Origin: Aquincola tertiaricarbonis | Lineage (GTDB): Bacteria > Pseudomonadota > Gammaproteobacteria > Burkholderiales > Burkholderiaceae_C | Length of the DNA stretch: 64,000 nt | NCBI RefSeq assembly: GCF_023573145.1 | Contig: NZ_CP097636.1 | Span: 310,001-374,000 of the forward strand | Reading direction: 5' to 3' | Shown here: positions 11,838 through 21,501 of the stretch, in pieces | Layout: the number at the start of each line of letters is the position of its first letter | Position numbering within the stretch: position 1 is the stretch's first letter | Made by a program: the position numbers and the translations under genes | The notes under the pieces: model-generated | Databases searched by the model: none | What the model was told of the DNA's origin: nothing | Seen by the model: only the letters and a program-made list of their open reading frames with translations

Positions 11838-14555
11838 CTAGATGAATACCGCGCGCCAGACCGCCAGCACGGCGTCCCGCTCACGGGCCAGGGCTTCGGG
11901 CGCGAACTGCGTGGGTTGCTCGTCCAGCCGCGCCTGGTGCTGCGCGCGGCGCAGCTCGCGGTACGCATCGGCCGCCGCCATGCCGGTGCCCGGCGGCAGC
12001 AGGCCGGCGGTTTCGGCCCGCTGCAGCAGCGCGATGTTGCCCAGGTTGGGGCGCAGCTCCGGGTGTTCGGCGGCGTGCATCAGCACCAGGTACTGCACCA
12101 CGAATTCGGCGTCCATCATGCCGCCGGGGCTGTGCTTGACGTCGAAGCGGCCCGGCTTGATGGGGTGGGCCGCCCGCACCTTCTCGCGCATCGCGTGGAT
12201 CTCTTCGCGCAGCGCGGCCGGCTCGCGAGGGGCGGTGAGCACCGCGCAGCGGATGTCCTCGAAGCGCTGCTGCAGCTCGGGTGAGCCGGCGCACCAGCGC
12301 GCGCGGGTGATGGCCTGGTGTTCCCAGGTCCAGGCGGTGTTGCTGCCGCGGCCCACCTGGTACTTCTCGAACGAGGCGATGGACGTGACCAGCATGCCCG
12401 AGTTGCCGTTGGGCCGCAGCGCGGTATCGATCTCGAACAGCTCGCCGGCCGCGGTGCGCAGCGTCAGCCAGGTGATCAGCTTGCGCACGAAGGCGCCGTA
12501 CACCTCGGCCGACTTGTCTGGGTCGGCATCGCCCTCGGCGTCGTAGAGGAACACCACGTCCAGGTCGCTGCCGTAGCCCAGCTCCTTGCCGCCCAGCTTG
12601 CCGTAGGCGATGACGGCAAAGCGAGGTTCGTCGCGGTGGCGCTGCTTCAGGTGGCGCCAGGCCCAGCGCTGGGCGCAGTCCAGCGTGGCATCGGCCAGCG
12701 CCGACAGGTCGTCGGCCACCTGTTCCACGGTGATGTGGCCTTCCACGTCGCGCACCAGGGTGCGGAACACCTCGGCATGGTGGGCGCGGCGCAGGGTGTC
12801 GAGCAGCGCTTCTTCAGACGCTTCGCCCGAGCGCTCCCAGGCCTGGTAGCGCTCGTCCAGCTCGCGCGCAAAGGCCTCTCGGTCGAAGCGGCCGTGCAGC
12901 AGCCGGTCATCGGCCAGCTCGTCGATCACGCCGGGGTGGCGCATCAGGTAGCGCATCGGCCAGCGGGCCAGGCCCAGCAGGTGCAGCAGGCGGCTCTGCA
13001 CTTCGGGCCGCTCCACCAGCAGGGCCAGGTAGCTTTCGCGGCGCAGCAGCGGCTCCACCCAGTCGACGAAGCGCAGCACCGCATCCTCGGTGCATTCGCC
13101 CAGCGTCACCCGCTTGGCGGCGCGCTGCACCAGCCGGCCCAGGCGCAGCCGGCTCTCGTCGCGCAGCGCCTGCACGCGCGGGCTTTGCGACCACTGCCGC
13201 ACCCGCTCGCGCAGCGCCGGGGCCAGCATCTCGTGCAGCGATTCACTGTCGATCGGCAGCGTGATGCTGCAGTTGCGGCAGCCGTTGCGGCCCGGCGCGC
13301 TGGGCGTGGGCGCCTGGCCGTCGTGCAGCAGCGCATCGAATTCGGTAGCGACGAACTCGCGCGTCTCGCCCAGGTGGTGCAGCAGCTCGCAGGGGTTGTC
13401 GGTCGTGCCCAGGCCCAGGCTGGCGGCGATCCAACCCAGGTCGTGGTCGGCCGTGGGCAGCAGGTGGGTCTGCTGGTCATCCAGGAACTGGATGCGGTGC
13501 TCCACCCGGCGCAGGAAGGTGTAGGCCTCGGCCAGGCGCTCGGCGGTGGCCGCCTTCATCAGGCCGCGGGCCACCAGGCGTTGCAGGCCGCGCAGCGTGC
13601 TGCGGGTGCGGATCTCGGGGAACTGCCCGCCGCGCACCACCAGCAGCAGCTGCACGATGAACTCGATCTCGCGGATGCCGCCGCGCGACAGCTTCACGTC
13701 GTTGGCGCGCTCCGGGCGGCCGGCCGCTCGGCGCTGGGCTTCTTCGCGGATCTTGCGGTGCAGCTGGCGCAGGCCCTCGAACACGCCGTAGTCGAGGTAG
13801 CGGCGGTACACGAAGGGCGTGACCAGGTCGCGCAGCTGCAGCGCACGGCCGCTTTCCACCGCGGCGCGCGGCGCCACCACCCGGCTCTTGAGCCAGGCAA
13901 AGCGTTCCCATTCGCGGCCCTGCACCTGGAAATACTCCTCCAGCATCGCCAGGCTGACCGCCGGCGGGCCGGAGTTGCCGTTGGGCCGCAGCATCAGGTC
14001 GACGCGGAAGACGAAGCCGTCGTCGGTGGTCTCGCCGATCAGCGTGTAGATACGGCGCACCACCTTGGCAAAGAATTCGTGCGCGCTGATGGGCTCGGGG
14101 CCGGTGGTCTGGCCGTCTTCCTCGTACACGTAGATGAGGTCGATGTCGGACGAGACGTTCAGCTCGCGCGCGCCCAGCTTGCCCATGCCCACGATCCACA
14201 GCTCGATGGGCTCGCCCGCGGCCGTCAGCGGCGGGCCATGGCGTAATTCCTCGTCGGCGCGGGCCTGGGCCAGGGCGCGTTCCAGCGTCACCTCGGCCAG
14301 CTCGGTCATGGTGTGGGTGACGTCGTCCAGCGTGGCCTGCTGCTCCACGTCGAGCACGGCCAGCCGCTCCAGCACCACCTGGCGCGCCACCCGCAGCGCG
14401 GAAGCCAGCGGCCGGCCGTCGGCCTGCAGCCGGTCGATCAATATCTGGATGGTGTCGGCACGCGGAATGCCAACAGGCAGCAAGGCAGTCTCGGGCGCGT
14501 AGCGGCGGCGGATTCGCTGGACGAAGCGGCTGTGGTCGGCCGTGGGCAGGGGCAT
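11838..14555 (-). CDS. glnE: Bifunctional glutamine synthetase adenylyltransferase/adenylyl-removing enzyme
   Basis: Controls nitrogen assimilation by adding AMP to, or removing it from, glutamine synthetase in response to PII and glutamine. The 905-residue protein has the expected duplicated layout. An N-terminal nucleotidyltransferase half carries SSDIDLIYVYE near residue 180 (adenylyl-removing). A central helical linker follows. The C-terminal adenylylation half carries GSDLDVVFLYD and LRPNGNSGMLV. The first half repeats LRPNGNSG, showing the internal duplication. ATG at 14555 is preferred to the TTG two codons upstream; neither has a strong Shine-Dalgarno sequence. It is divergent from yhdP, with a 199-base gap in which I see only a possible TAGATT -10 element. 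Confidence 0.95.
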   Translation of the reverse strand: MPLPTADHSRFVQRIRRRYAPETALLPVGIPRADTIQILIDRLQADGRPLASALRVARQVVLERLAVLDVEQQATLDDVTHTMTELAEVTLERALAQARADEELRHGPPLTAAGEPIELWIVGMGKLGARELNVSSDIDLIYVYEEDGQTTGPEPISAHEFFAKVVRRIYTLIGETTDDGFVFRVDLMLRPNGNSGPPAVSLAMLEEYFQVQGREWERFAWLKSRVVAPRAAVESGRALQLRDLVTPFVYRRYLDYGVFEGLRQLHRKIREEAQRRAAGRPERANDVKLSRGGIREIEFIVQLLLVVRGGQFPEIRTRSTLRGLQRLVARGLMKAATAERLAEAYTFLRRVEHRIQFLDDQQTHLLPTADHDLGWIAASLGLGTTDNPCELLHHLGETREFVATEFDALLHDGQAPTPSAPGRNGCRNCSITLPIDSESLHEMLAPALRERVRQWSQSPRVQALRDESRLRLGRLVQRAAKRVTLGECTEDAVLRFVDWVEPLLRRESYLALLVERPEVQSRLLHLLGLARWPMRYLMRHPGVIDELADDRLLHGRFDREAFARELDERYQAWERSGEASEEALLDTLRRAHHAEVFRTLVRDVEGHITVEQVADDLSALADATLDCAQRWAWRHLKQRHRDEPRFAVIAYGKLGGKELGYGSDLDVVFLYDAEGDADPDKSAEVYGAFVRKLITWLTLRTAAGELFEIDTALRPNGNSGMLVTSIASFEKYQVGRGSNTAWTWEHQAITRARWCAGSPELQQRFEDIRCAVLTAPREPAALREEIHAMREKVRAAHPIKPGRFDVKHSPGGMMDAEFVVQYLVLMHAAEHPELRPNLGNIALLQRAETAGLLPPGTGMAAADAYRELRRAQHQARLDEQPTQFAPEALARERDAVLAVWRAVFI

Positions 14556-14754
14556 GTTCAAGACGAGATCTGCAAGCGTGGAGAAAGCAGCCTGTGAAAA
14601 GGCCTGCGCGGGTACCTGGCGGGTGCCACGCGGGCCGCGGATGCGGAAAAGGGCTGTGCTAGATTGCCGAGACCCCGAGGCGCCTGCCTGCCGCCCGAAG
14701 GCGCCGGTGGGTACGGCCGTGATGCTCGGCCGTTGCCTGGCGTGATTTCATTCG

Positions 14755-17700
14755 ATGCCTCCGTCCCTTGTGGCTCCCGCCGATGCCGCCCTGATGCCGC
14801 CGCGTTGGCGCTGGGCCCGAAACCTGTTGCGCCTGCTGGCCGCCGTTGTCGTCGCGGGGTGGAGCTTATTGCTCATCGCTTGGCTGACTCTGTACTGGGG
14901 AATTCTGCCGCACGTCGATGAGTGGCGCGGCCAGATAGAAACCCGCGCCAGCCGGGCGCTGGGCGTGCCGGTGAAGATCGGCGCCATCCGGGTCGAGTCG
15001 CGCGGCTGGGTGCCTTCGCTGGAGCTGTCCGACGTGGTGCTGCACGATGCCCAGCAGCGCGAAGCCCTGCGCCTGCCGCGGGTGGCGGCGGCGGTGTCGG
15101 CCCGTTCGCTGCTGGCGCTGCGCCTGCGTTTCGAGCAGCTGCTGATCGAGGCCCCGGCACTGGACGTGCGCCGCGACCGCCAGGGCCGCCTGTTCGTGGC
15201 CGGCATCGAGGTGCCGCGCAGCCAGGGCAGCGGCGACAACCCGGCCGCAGACTGGTTGTTTGAACAGCATGAGCTGGCCATCCGACACGGCGCGCTGCGC
15301 TGGACCGACGAGCTGCGCAACGTGCCCACGCTGGCCTTGAGCGATGTCGACCTGGTCATCCGCAACGGGCTGCACCGCCATGGGCTGCGGCTGGACGCCA
15401 CGCCGCCCGCCGGCTGGGGCGAGCGTTTTTCGCTGCGCGGCCAGTTCAGCCGCCGGCTGCTGAGCCGCCCCGGCGACTGGCGGCAATGGACCGGCAACGC
15501 CTTCGCCGAGCTGCCGCGCACCGATGTGTCGCAGCTGCGCCGCTATGTGGACCTGCCCTTCGAGCTGGACCAGGGTGACGGCGCGCTGCGCCTGTGGGCC
15601 GAGGTGGCCGGCGGCGAGGTGCGCGGCGCCACGCTGGACCTGGCGCTGCAAGAGGTGGCCCTGCGGCTGGCGCCCGAGGTGCAGCCGCTGGCCCTGCAGC
15701 AGGTGCAGGGGCGGCTGCAGGGCCAGCGCGATGCGCGCGGCTGGCGGCTGGCGGGCCAGCAGATCGGCTTCACCACCGCCGACGGCCTGCAGTGGCCGCA
15801 AGGCAATTTCACGCTGGTGCTGCGCGATGGCGGCCCGGCCCAGCCGAATGCGCCGCAGGGCGGCGAACTGAGCGCCGACCGGCTGGACCTGGCGCTATTG
15901 ACGCGCATCGGCGAGGCGGTGCCGATGGCCGAAGACCTGCGCCAGGCGCTGGCCCAGGCTGCGCCCGAAGGCCGGGTGGAGAACCTCGCCGCCCGCTGGG
16001 AAGGCCCCTGGCAGGACCCACAGCGCTACAACCTCAAGGCCCGGCTGGCCGGCGTCTCGGTGGCGGCGGCGCCCGCGCCCAAGGTCGACGAGCCCGGCCG
16101 ACCCGGCTTGCGCCAAGCCCAGGTGGACCTGGAAGCGACCGAGCGCGGCGGCAAGGCCCGCCTGCGGCTGGACGGCGGCGCGCTGGAGCTGCCCGGCGTC
16201 TTCGAGCAGCCGCTGGTGCCCTTCGATCGCTTCCAGGCGCAAGTGGACTGGCGCATCGAGCCCGCGCGCACCGCTGGCGCGCCGCCGGCCCTCAGCGTCA
16301 AGGTCAGCGACCTGCAGTTCAGCAATGCCGACGCCACCGCCGAGCTGTCGGCCACCTGGCGCACCGGCCCCGGCGAGGGCCATGGCGCTGGCCGTCGCTT
16401 TCCGGGCGTGCTGGACATGAGCGGCAAGCTGCAACAAGGCCGGGCCGCCGCGGTGGCCCGCTACCTGCCGCTGGTGCTGCCCGAGGACACCCGCCGTTAC
16501 GTGGCCGATGCGGTGCAGGCGGGCGAGATTCCGCAGGCCAGCTTCCGGGTGCGCGGCGACTTGTGGCAGTTTCCGTACAGCGACCCCCGGCAAGGCGAGT
16601 TCCGCATCGCCGGCAAGGTGGCCGGCGTGACGCTGGCCTACGTGCCCGCCCGGCTGATGGCCAGCCCTGCCGATGCACGGCAGCCCGCCTGGCCGCCGTT
16701 CGAGAACGTGGCCGGCGAACTGGTGTTCGAACGCAGCAGCATGGCCATCCGCCAGGCCAGCGGCCGTGTGTTCGGCGCCACGCTCAACCGCATCAACGGC
16801 GGCATCGCCGACCTGGACAAGGCGGTGCTGCGCATCGACGGCCAGGTGCGCGGGCCGGGCAACGAGCTGCTGCAGTACGTGCGCCGCTCGCCAGTGGACG
16901 GGTGGACCGGCCGCACTTTTGCCACCAGCACCATCACCGGCCCTGCCGACCTGAGGCTGGCGCTGGACATTCCGCTGGACGACACCGACCGCAGCACCGT
17001 CAAGGGCAGTGTCACGCTGGCCGGCAACGACGTGCGCCTGCGGCCCGACGTGCCGCTGCTGGCCAATGCCCGTGGCCGGGTGGACTTCACCGAGACCAGC
17101 GTCAAGCTGGTGGGCACCAGGGCCAGCGCGCTGGGCGGTGAGTTGGTGTTCGACGGCGGCACGCAGTCCGACGGCAGCCTGCGCTTCAACGGCCAGGGCA
17201 CCGCCACCGCCGATGGTCTGCGCCGCGCCACCGAGCTGGGCGGCCTGGCCCGGCTGGCCCAGGCTTTGAACGGGCAGCTGCCGTACCGGCTGTCGTTGGG
17301 CTTCATCGGCGAGCAGACCGAGGTCACCCTCACCAGCCCGCTCACCGGCCTGGCCATCGACCTGCCGGCCCCGCTGCGCAAGACGGCCGAGGTGGCGATG
17401 CCGCTGCGGGTGGAAGTCAGGCCGCTGCCGGGCCAGGCGCCGCGCGACCAGTTGCGGCTGGACCTGGGCGGCGTGGTGCAGGCGCAGTACCTGCGCGACC
17501 TGTCGACGCCGCAGCCCCGGGTGCTGAGCGGCGGCATCGGCGTGCGCGTGCCCGCGCCGGTGCCGGCCAGCGGCGTGCAGGCCCAGGTGCAGCTGGCCAG
17601 CCTGGATGTGGACGAATGGGAAAAGGCGGTCGAGCGGCTGGCCGCCGTGCCGGCCACCCCGCCCACCGCGGCGTCGGCCCCGGCCCCGGCGTCGGCGTCG

Positions 17701-18867
17701 GCCGACGAGGGCTACCTGCCACGCAGCGTGGCCTTGCAGGTGCAACAGCTGGCCGCCAGCGGCCGCCGCCTCGACCGGGTGGTGGCCGGCGCCAGCGAGG
17801 GCGAAGACGGCCAGTGGCGCGCCTCGGTCGATGCCGAGCAGCTGGGCGGCTACATCGAGTGGCGGCCCGCACGGCCGGGTGCGGCGGCCGGCCGGCTGTA
17901 TGCGCGGCTGGCCCGGCTGTCGCTGCCACCCAGCGAGGCGCAGTCGGTCGAGACCTACCTGGCCCAGTCGCCCAGCAGCGTCCCGGCCCTGGACATCGTG
18001 GTGGACGACTTCGAGCTGTCGGGCAAGCGGCTGGGCCGGGTGGAGATCGAGGCGGTCAACCGCGGCGGCGCCGGCAGCCGCGACTGGCGGCTCAACAAGC
18101 TGGAAGTGGCGGTGCCCGAGGCGCGCCTGTCGGGCAGCGGCCACTGGTCGGGCGGCGGCCGCGGCCCCAGCCGCATGGTGATGGACTTCCGGCTCGACCT
18201 GGCCGACAGCGGCGCCTTCGCCGAGCGCCTGGGCATGGGCCGGGTGTTGCGCGGCGGCAAGGGCCGCATGCAGGGCCAGATCGCCTGGGACGGCTCGCCG
18301 CTGGCACCGCACGTGCCTTCGCTGGACGGGCAGATCAGCCTGGCGCTGGACGCCGGCCAGTTCCTGAAGGTGGCACCGGGCATGGGCCGCCTGCTGGGGG
18401 TGCTCAGCCTGCAGGCCTTGCCGCGCCGGCTGACGCTGGACTTTCGCGACCTGTTCGGCGAGGGCTTCGCCTTCGACAACGTCAACGGCGACGTGACGCT
18501 GCGCGACGGCGAGGCCCGCACCAACAACCTGCGCATGCGCGGCGTGCAGGCCGCGGTGCTGATGGAAGGCCAGGCCGACATCGAGGACGAGACCCAGGAC
18601 CTGCGCGTGATCGTGGTGCCCGAACTGAATGCCGGCACCGCCTCGCTGGCCTACGCGGTGATCAATCCCGCGGTGGGCCTGGGCAGCTTCGTCGCGCAGA
18701 TGTTCCTGCGCAAGCCGCTGATGGCCGCCAGCACCCGCGAATTCCACATCTCCGGCACCTTCACCGACCCCAAGGTGGAGAAGGTGGCCCGCGCGCTGGA
18801 TGCGCCGCTGCCCGAGATCGAGCCGCCCACGCCAGCGGCCTCCGCGCCGCCGCGGGTGGCCAACTGA
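14755..18867 (+). CDS. yhdP: YhdP-family AsmA-like envelope protein
   Basis: A very large (1370-residue) inner-membrane-anchored periplasmic protein. An arginine-rich start is followed by one membrane helix (residues about 25-50, LLAAVVVAGWSLLLIAWLTL). The rest is a long beta-rich AsmA/VPS13-like groove ending in the DUF3971/AsmA-2 C-terminal region (RVLRGGKGRMQGQIAWDG and NVNGDVTLRDGEARTNNL). YhdP, TamB and YdbH are thought to carry phospholipids between the membranes. A proline/alanine-rich linker lies near residue 965. ATG at 14755 is used; an internal ATG at 14794 is possible. An amidase gene follows after 19 bases. Confidence 0.88.
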   Translation: MPPSLVAPADAALMPPRWRWARNLLRLLAAVVVAGWSLLLIAWLTLYWGILPHVDEWRGQIETRASRALGVPVKIGAIRVESRGWVPSLELSDVVLHDAQQREALRLPRVAAAVSARSLLALRLRFEQLLIEAPALDVRRDRQGRLFVAGIEVPRSQGSGDNPAADWLFEQHELAIRHGALRWTDELRNVPTLALSDVDLVIRNGLHRHGLRLDATPPAGWGERFSLRGQFSRRLLSRPGDWRQWTGNAFAELPRTDVSQLRRYVDLPFELDQGDGALRLWAEVAGGEVRGATLDLALQEVALRLAPEVQPLALQQVQGRLQGQRDARGWRLAGQQIGFTTADGLQWPQGNFTLVLRDGGPAQPNAPQGGELSADRLDLALLTRIGEAVPMAEDLRQALAQAAPEGRVENLAARWEGPWQDPQRYNLKARLAGVSVAAAPAPKVDEPGRPGLRQAQVDLEATERGGKARLRLDGGALELPGVFEQPLVPFDRFQAQVDWRIEPARTAGAPPALSVKVSDLQFSNADATAELSATWRTGPGEGHGAGRRFPGVLDMSGKLQQGRAAAVARYLPLVLPEDTRRYVADAVQAGEIPQASFRVRGDLWQFPYSDPRQGEFRIAGKVAGVTLAYVPARLMASPADARQPAWPPFENVAGELVFERSSMAIRQASGRVFGATLNRINGGIADLDKAVLRIDGQVRGPGNELLQYVRRSPVDGWTGRTFATSTITGPADLRLALDIPLDDTDRSTVKGSVTLAGNDVRLRPDVPLLANARGRVDFTETSVKLVGTRASALGGELVFDGGTQSDGSLRFNGQGTATADGLRRATELGGLARLAQALNGQLPYRLSLGFIGEQTEVTLTSPLTGLAIDLPAPLRKTAEVAMPLRVEVRPLPGQAPRDQLRLDLGGVVQAQYLRDLSTPQPRVLSGGIGVRVPAPVPASGVQAQVQLASLDVDEWEKAVERLAAVPATPPTAASAPAPASASADEGYLPRSVALQVQQLAASGRRLDRVVAGASEGEDGQWRASVDAEQLGGYIEWRPARPGAAAGRLYARLARLSLPPSEAQSVETYLAQSPSSVPALDIVVDDFELSGKRLGRVEIEAVNRGGAGSRDWRLNKLEVAVPEARLSGSGHWSGGGRGPSRMVMDFRLDLADSGAFAERLGMGRVLRGGKGRMQGQIAWDGSPLAPHVPSLDGQISLALDAGQFLKVAPGMGRLLGVLSLQALPRRLTLDFRDLFGEGFAFDNVNGDVTLRDGEARTNNLRMRGVQAAVLMEGQADIEDETQDLRVIVVPELNAGTASLAYAVINPAVGLGSFVAQMFLRKPLMAASTREFHISGTFTDPKVEKVARALDAPLPEIEPPTPAASAPPRVAN

Positions 18868-18886
18868 CCCACAACCTGGAGCGCCC

Positions 18887-19714
18887 ATGAAGATCGCCGC
18901 CCTGCAGATGGTGTCCACGCCCGACGTGGACCGCAACCTGGCCACCGCCGAGCGGCTGATCGCCCAGGCCGCCGATGCCGGTGCCGCGCTGGTGGCGCTG
19001 CCCGAGTACTTCTGCCTGATGGGCCGGCGCGACACCGACAAGCTGGCGCTGGCCGAGGCGCCGGGTGAAGGCCCGATCCAGCAGTTCCTGCAGCATGCGG
19101 CGCGCGCGCATGGCGTGGTGGTCATCGGCGGCACGCTGCCAATGAAGACGCCCGACCCGGCCCGCGTGCGCAACACCTGCTGCGTGTACGGCAGCGACGG
19201 CACGCTGCTGGCGCGCTACGACAAGCTGCACCTCTTCCGCTACGACAACGGCCGCGAGCGCTACGACGAAGGCGCGGTGCTGGAGGCGGGCGACGCCCCG
19301 GTGGCGGCCACGCTGCCGCTGCCCGGCGGCCCGGCGCTGCGCACCGGCCTGTCGGTCTGCTACGACCTGCGTTTTCCGGAGCTGTACCGCGCGATGAGCT
19401 TCACGCCCGGTGCCGGCCCCTGCGACCTGCTCAGCGTGCCGGCCGCCTTCACCTACCCCACCGGCCAGGCCCACTGGGAGCTGCTGCTGCGCGCCCGCGC
19501 GGTGGAAAACCAGTGCTACGTGATCGCGCCCGCGCAGGGCGGCACCCACGAAAACGGCCGCCGCACCTGGGGCCACAGCATGGTGGTCGACCCCTGGGGC
19601 GAGGTGCTGGCAGTGCAGCCCGAAGGCGAAGGCGTGGTGATGGCCGAGCTGGATCTCGCCCGCCTGGCCGCGGTGCGCCAGCAACTGCCCGCACTCAGCC
19701 ACCGCCGCCTGTGA
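18887..19714 (+). CDS. Carbon-nitrogen hydrolase, Nit1/deaminated-glutathione amidase type
   Basis: A 275-residue cytoplasmic nitrilase-superfamily enzyme. The Glu-Lys-Cys catalytic set is visible: E in LPEYF (about 43), K in YDKLHLFRYDNG (about 114) and C158 in SVCYDLRFPELYR. The DKLHLF and CYDLRFPE forms are typical of the Nit branch that hydrolyses deaminated glutathione, a metabolite-repair step. An omega-amidase activity is the main alternative. The short leader and ATG at 18887 fit the family N-terminus (MKIAALQMVS). It overlaps the following acetyltransferase gene by GTGA, implying translational coupling, and probably belongs to the yhdP operon. Confidence 0.87.
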   Translation: MKIAALQMVSTPDVDRNLATAERLIAQAADAGAALVALPEYFCLMGRRDTDKLALAEAPGEGPIQQFLQHAARAHGVVVIGGTLPMKTPDPARVRNTCCVYGSDGTLLARYDKLHLFRYDNGRERYDEGAVLEAGDAPVAATLPLPGGPALRTGLSVCYDLRFPELYRAMSFTPGAGPCDLLSVPAAFTYPTGQAHWELLLRARAVENQCYVIAPAQGGTHENGRRTWGHSMVVDPWGEVLAVQPEGEGVVMAELDLARLAAVRQQLPALSHRRL

Positions 19715-20190
19715 CCACCGTGCTGCGCCGCATGTCGCCCGAGGCCTTCGGCCCGGTGATGCAGGCCTCCATCGCCAGCTATGCGCAGGAGAACGTGCAG
19801 GCCGGCCGCTGGCCTGCCGAAGGCGCGCTGGAACGCGCGCGTGCCGACTTCCTGGCGCTGCTGCCGCAGGGCCTGGCCACGCCTGACCATCACCTGTTCG
19901 AGGTGCTGGCAGCGCCCGAAGGGCCGGTGGTCGGCCACCTGTGGCTGGCGCTGGAACGCCGACACGGCGACTGCAGCGCCTTCGTCTACGACGTCGAGAT
20001 CGCCCCCGAACACCGCCGCCAGGGCCACGCCCGCCGCGCCTTCCAGGCCATGGAAGCCGTGGCCGCCGAGCTGGGCGCCACCAGCATCGGCCTGCACGTC
20101 TTCGCCCACAACCCGGGCGCGCAGGCGCTGTACCAGTCGCTGGGTTACCAGGTGACCGGGATCAACATGAAGAAGAGCCTGCCAGGCTGA
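19711..20190 (+). CDS. GNAT-family N-acetyltransferase
   Basis: A 159-residue protein with the GNAT core. VYDVEIAPEHRRQGHARRAF is the acetyl-CoA-binding motif A (V-x-x-x-x-R/Q-x-x-G/A), and FAHNPGAQALYQSLGYQVTG is the family's C-terminal signature. The substrate cannot be assigned. The start is GTG at 19711, overlapping the amidase stop by 4 bases, so the two are probably translated together. It converges with the UbiH-like gene 13 bases further on. Confidence 0.85.
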   Translation: MTTVLRRMSPEAFGPVMQASIASYAQENVQAGRWPAEGALERARADFLALLPQGLATPDHHLFEVLAAPEGPVVGHLWLALERRHGDCSAFVYDVEIAPEHRRQGHARRAFQAMEAVAAELGATSIGLHVFAHNPGAQALYQSLGYQVTGINMKKSLPG

Positions 20191-20203
20191 AGCCCGGGCC
20201 CGC

Positions 20204-21445
20204 TCAGCGCCGTCCGAACATCATCTGCCGCGCCAGCAGCTTCTTGGCGGGGCCCAGCTTGTCCAGCACGGCCAGGCCCAGGCCGCGGGCGGCGGCCATG
20301 CCGGGCCAGGTCCAGGTGAAGCTGCGGGCCAGGAAGTCGGTGGCGGCGATCATGGCCCAGCGGTCGGGGGCGCGCTGCCATTCCACCTTGCGCAGCGCGG
20401 CATCCACGTCGATGGGCTGCTGCGCCAGGCGCGCTGCCTCGCTGGCCTGGCGCAGCGCGCGGGCCAGGGCGTAGGCATCGCGCAGGCCCAGGTTCAGGCC
20501 CTGGCCGGCCACCGGGTGCAGCGTCTGCGCCGCATTGCCGATGCGGATCTGCCGGCCGCGCACCAGCGTGCGCTCGGCCGCCAGGCCCAGCGCGAACTGC
20601 TTCAGCGGCGTGATGGCCACCAGCCGCCCCACCTTGGCCGGGAACACGGTGTTCAGCACCGCCAGCCGCTGTGCCTCGTCCAGGTCCTTCACCGGGTCGT
20701 CGTCGGCCGGCACGCACCACACCAGCGCCGCGCGCAGTTGGCCTTCGGCGTCGGCGCCCAGGGGCAGCAGCGCGGCGGGGCCATGGCGGGTGAAGCGTTC
20801 AACCGCCAGGCCGGGGCGGCCGCCCTGCAGCGTGACGGTGCCCACCCAGGCGGTCTGCCGGTAGTCGTGGGTCAGGCGCTGGCCCGGCGCGGCGGCCACC
20901 GCCATGCGGTCGGCGAACACGCCGCCTTCGGCCACGATGGCGAGGTCGAAGCGGTCGGCCACACCGGCGTCGATCTCCACGCCGCCGGCCACGTCCTTCA
21001 GCGCCGCCACCGGCGTGCCGAAGCGGGTGTGCAGCCGCTGCGGCGCGGCGTCCACCTCGGCCTGCCAGCGCCGCTGCAGCGGCGCCACCAGCGCGCCGTA
21101 AGGCAGCACCGCGCCCAGCATGGCCACGCCCTGGTCGGCCGCGGTCAGCCGCACCTGCGGCACCAGCGCCTGCCAGGCCAGCGTGGGCGGCTGCTGCGAC
21201 ACGTGCACCTCGGTGATGGGCTGGGCGCGCCCGTCTTCCCAGGCGCCCAGGTGCTGCAGCAGGTGCACGCTGCCCAGCGACAGCGCCAGCGTGCGCGGGT
21301 CGGCCGAGACGTCGCGGTCGGCCGGCCGCGCATCGAACAGCGAGACCTGCGCGTCGGGCAGCTGGCGGGCGGCCAGCAGGGCCAGCGCCAGGCCCGCGGG
21401 GCCCGCGCCGACGATGGCCAGATGAAGGGAGGAAGGGGTGCTCAC
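20204..21445 (-). CDS. UbiH/UbiF/COQ6-family FAD-dependent hydroxylase
   Basis: A 413-residue class A flavoprotein monooxygenase that likely hydroxylates the ubiquinone ring precursor at the inner membrane. It has the FAD motif LAIVGAGPAGLALALLAAR at the N-terminus, PRTLALSLGSVHLLQHLGAW near residue 60, and the UbiH-type second FAD motif GNAAQTLHPVAGQGLNLGLRD near 290. Which ring position it acts on cannot be told from sequence. The most likely start is GTG at 21445 (MSTPSSLHLAIVGAG); an ATG eight codons upstream is possible. It is divergent from the SPFH operon with only about 56 bases between. Confidence 0.88.
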   Translation of the reverse strand: MSTPSSLHLAIVGAGPAGLALALLAARQLPDAQVSLFDARPADRDVSADPRTLALSLGSVHLLQHLGAWEDGRAQPITEVHVSQQPPTLAWQALVPQVRLTAADQGVAMLGAVLPYGALVAPLQRRWQAEVDAAPQRLHTRFGTPVAALKDVAGGVEIDAGVADRFDLAIVAEGGVFADRMAVAAAPGQRLTHDYRQTAWVGTVTLQGGRPGLAVERFTRHGPAALLPLGADAEGQLRAALVWCVPADDDPVKDLDEAQRLAVLNTVFPAKVGRLVAITPLKQFALGLAAERTLVRGRQIRIGNAAQTLHPVAGQGLNLGLRDAYALARALRQASEAARLAQQPIDVDAALRKVEWQRAPDRWAMIAATDFLARSFTWTWPGMAAARGLGLAVLDKLGPAKKLLARQMMFGRR

Positions 21446-21501
21446 GCCGCGTATTATTCGCCGCGACACCGGGCCGCCCCGCCCGGCACCAGGAGCGCCA
21501 C

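Noticed and set aside
15895..19203. 1102-codon minus-strand frame over yhdP and the amidase gene
   Set aside because: No family resemblance, His/Gln/Arg-rich, and fully covered by well-supported sense genes.
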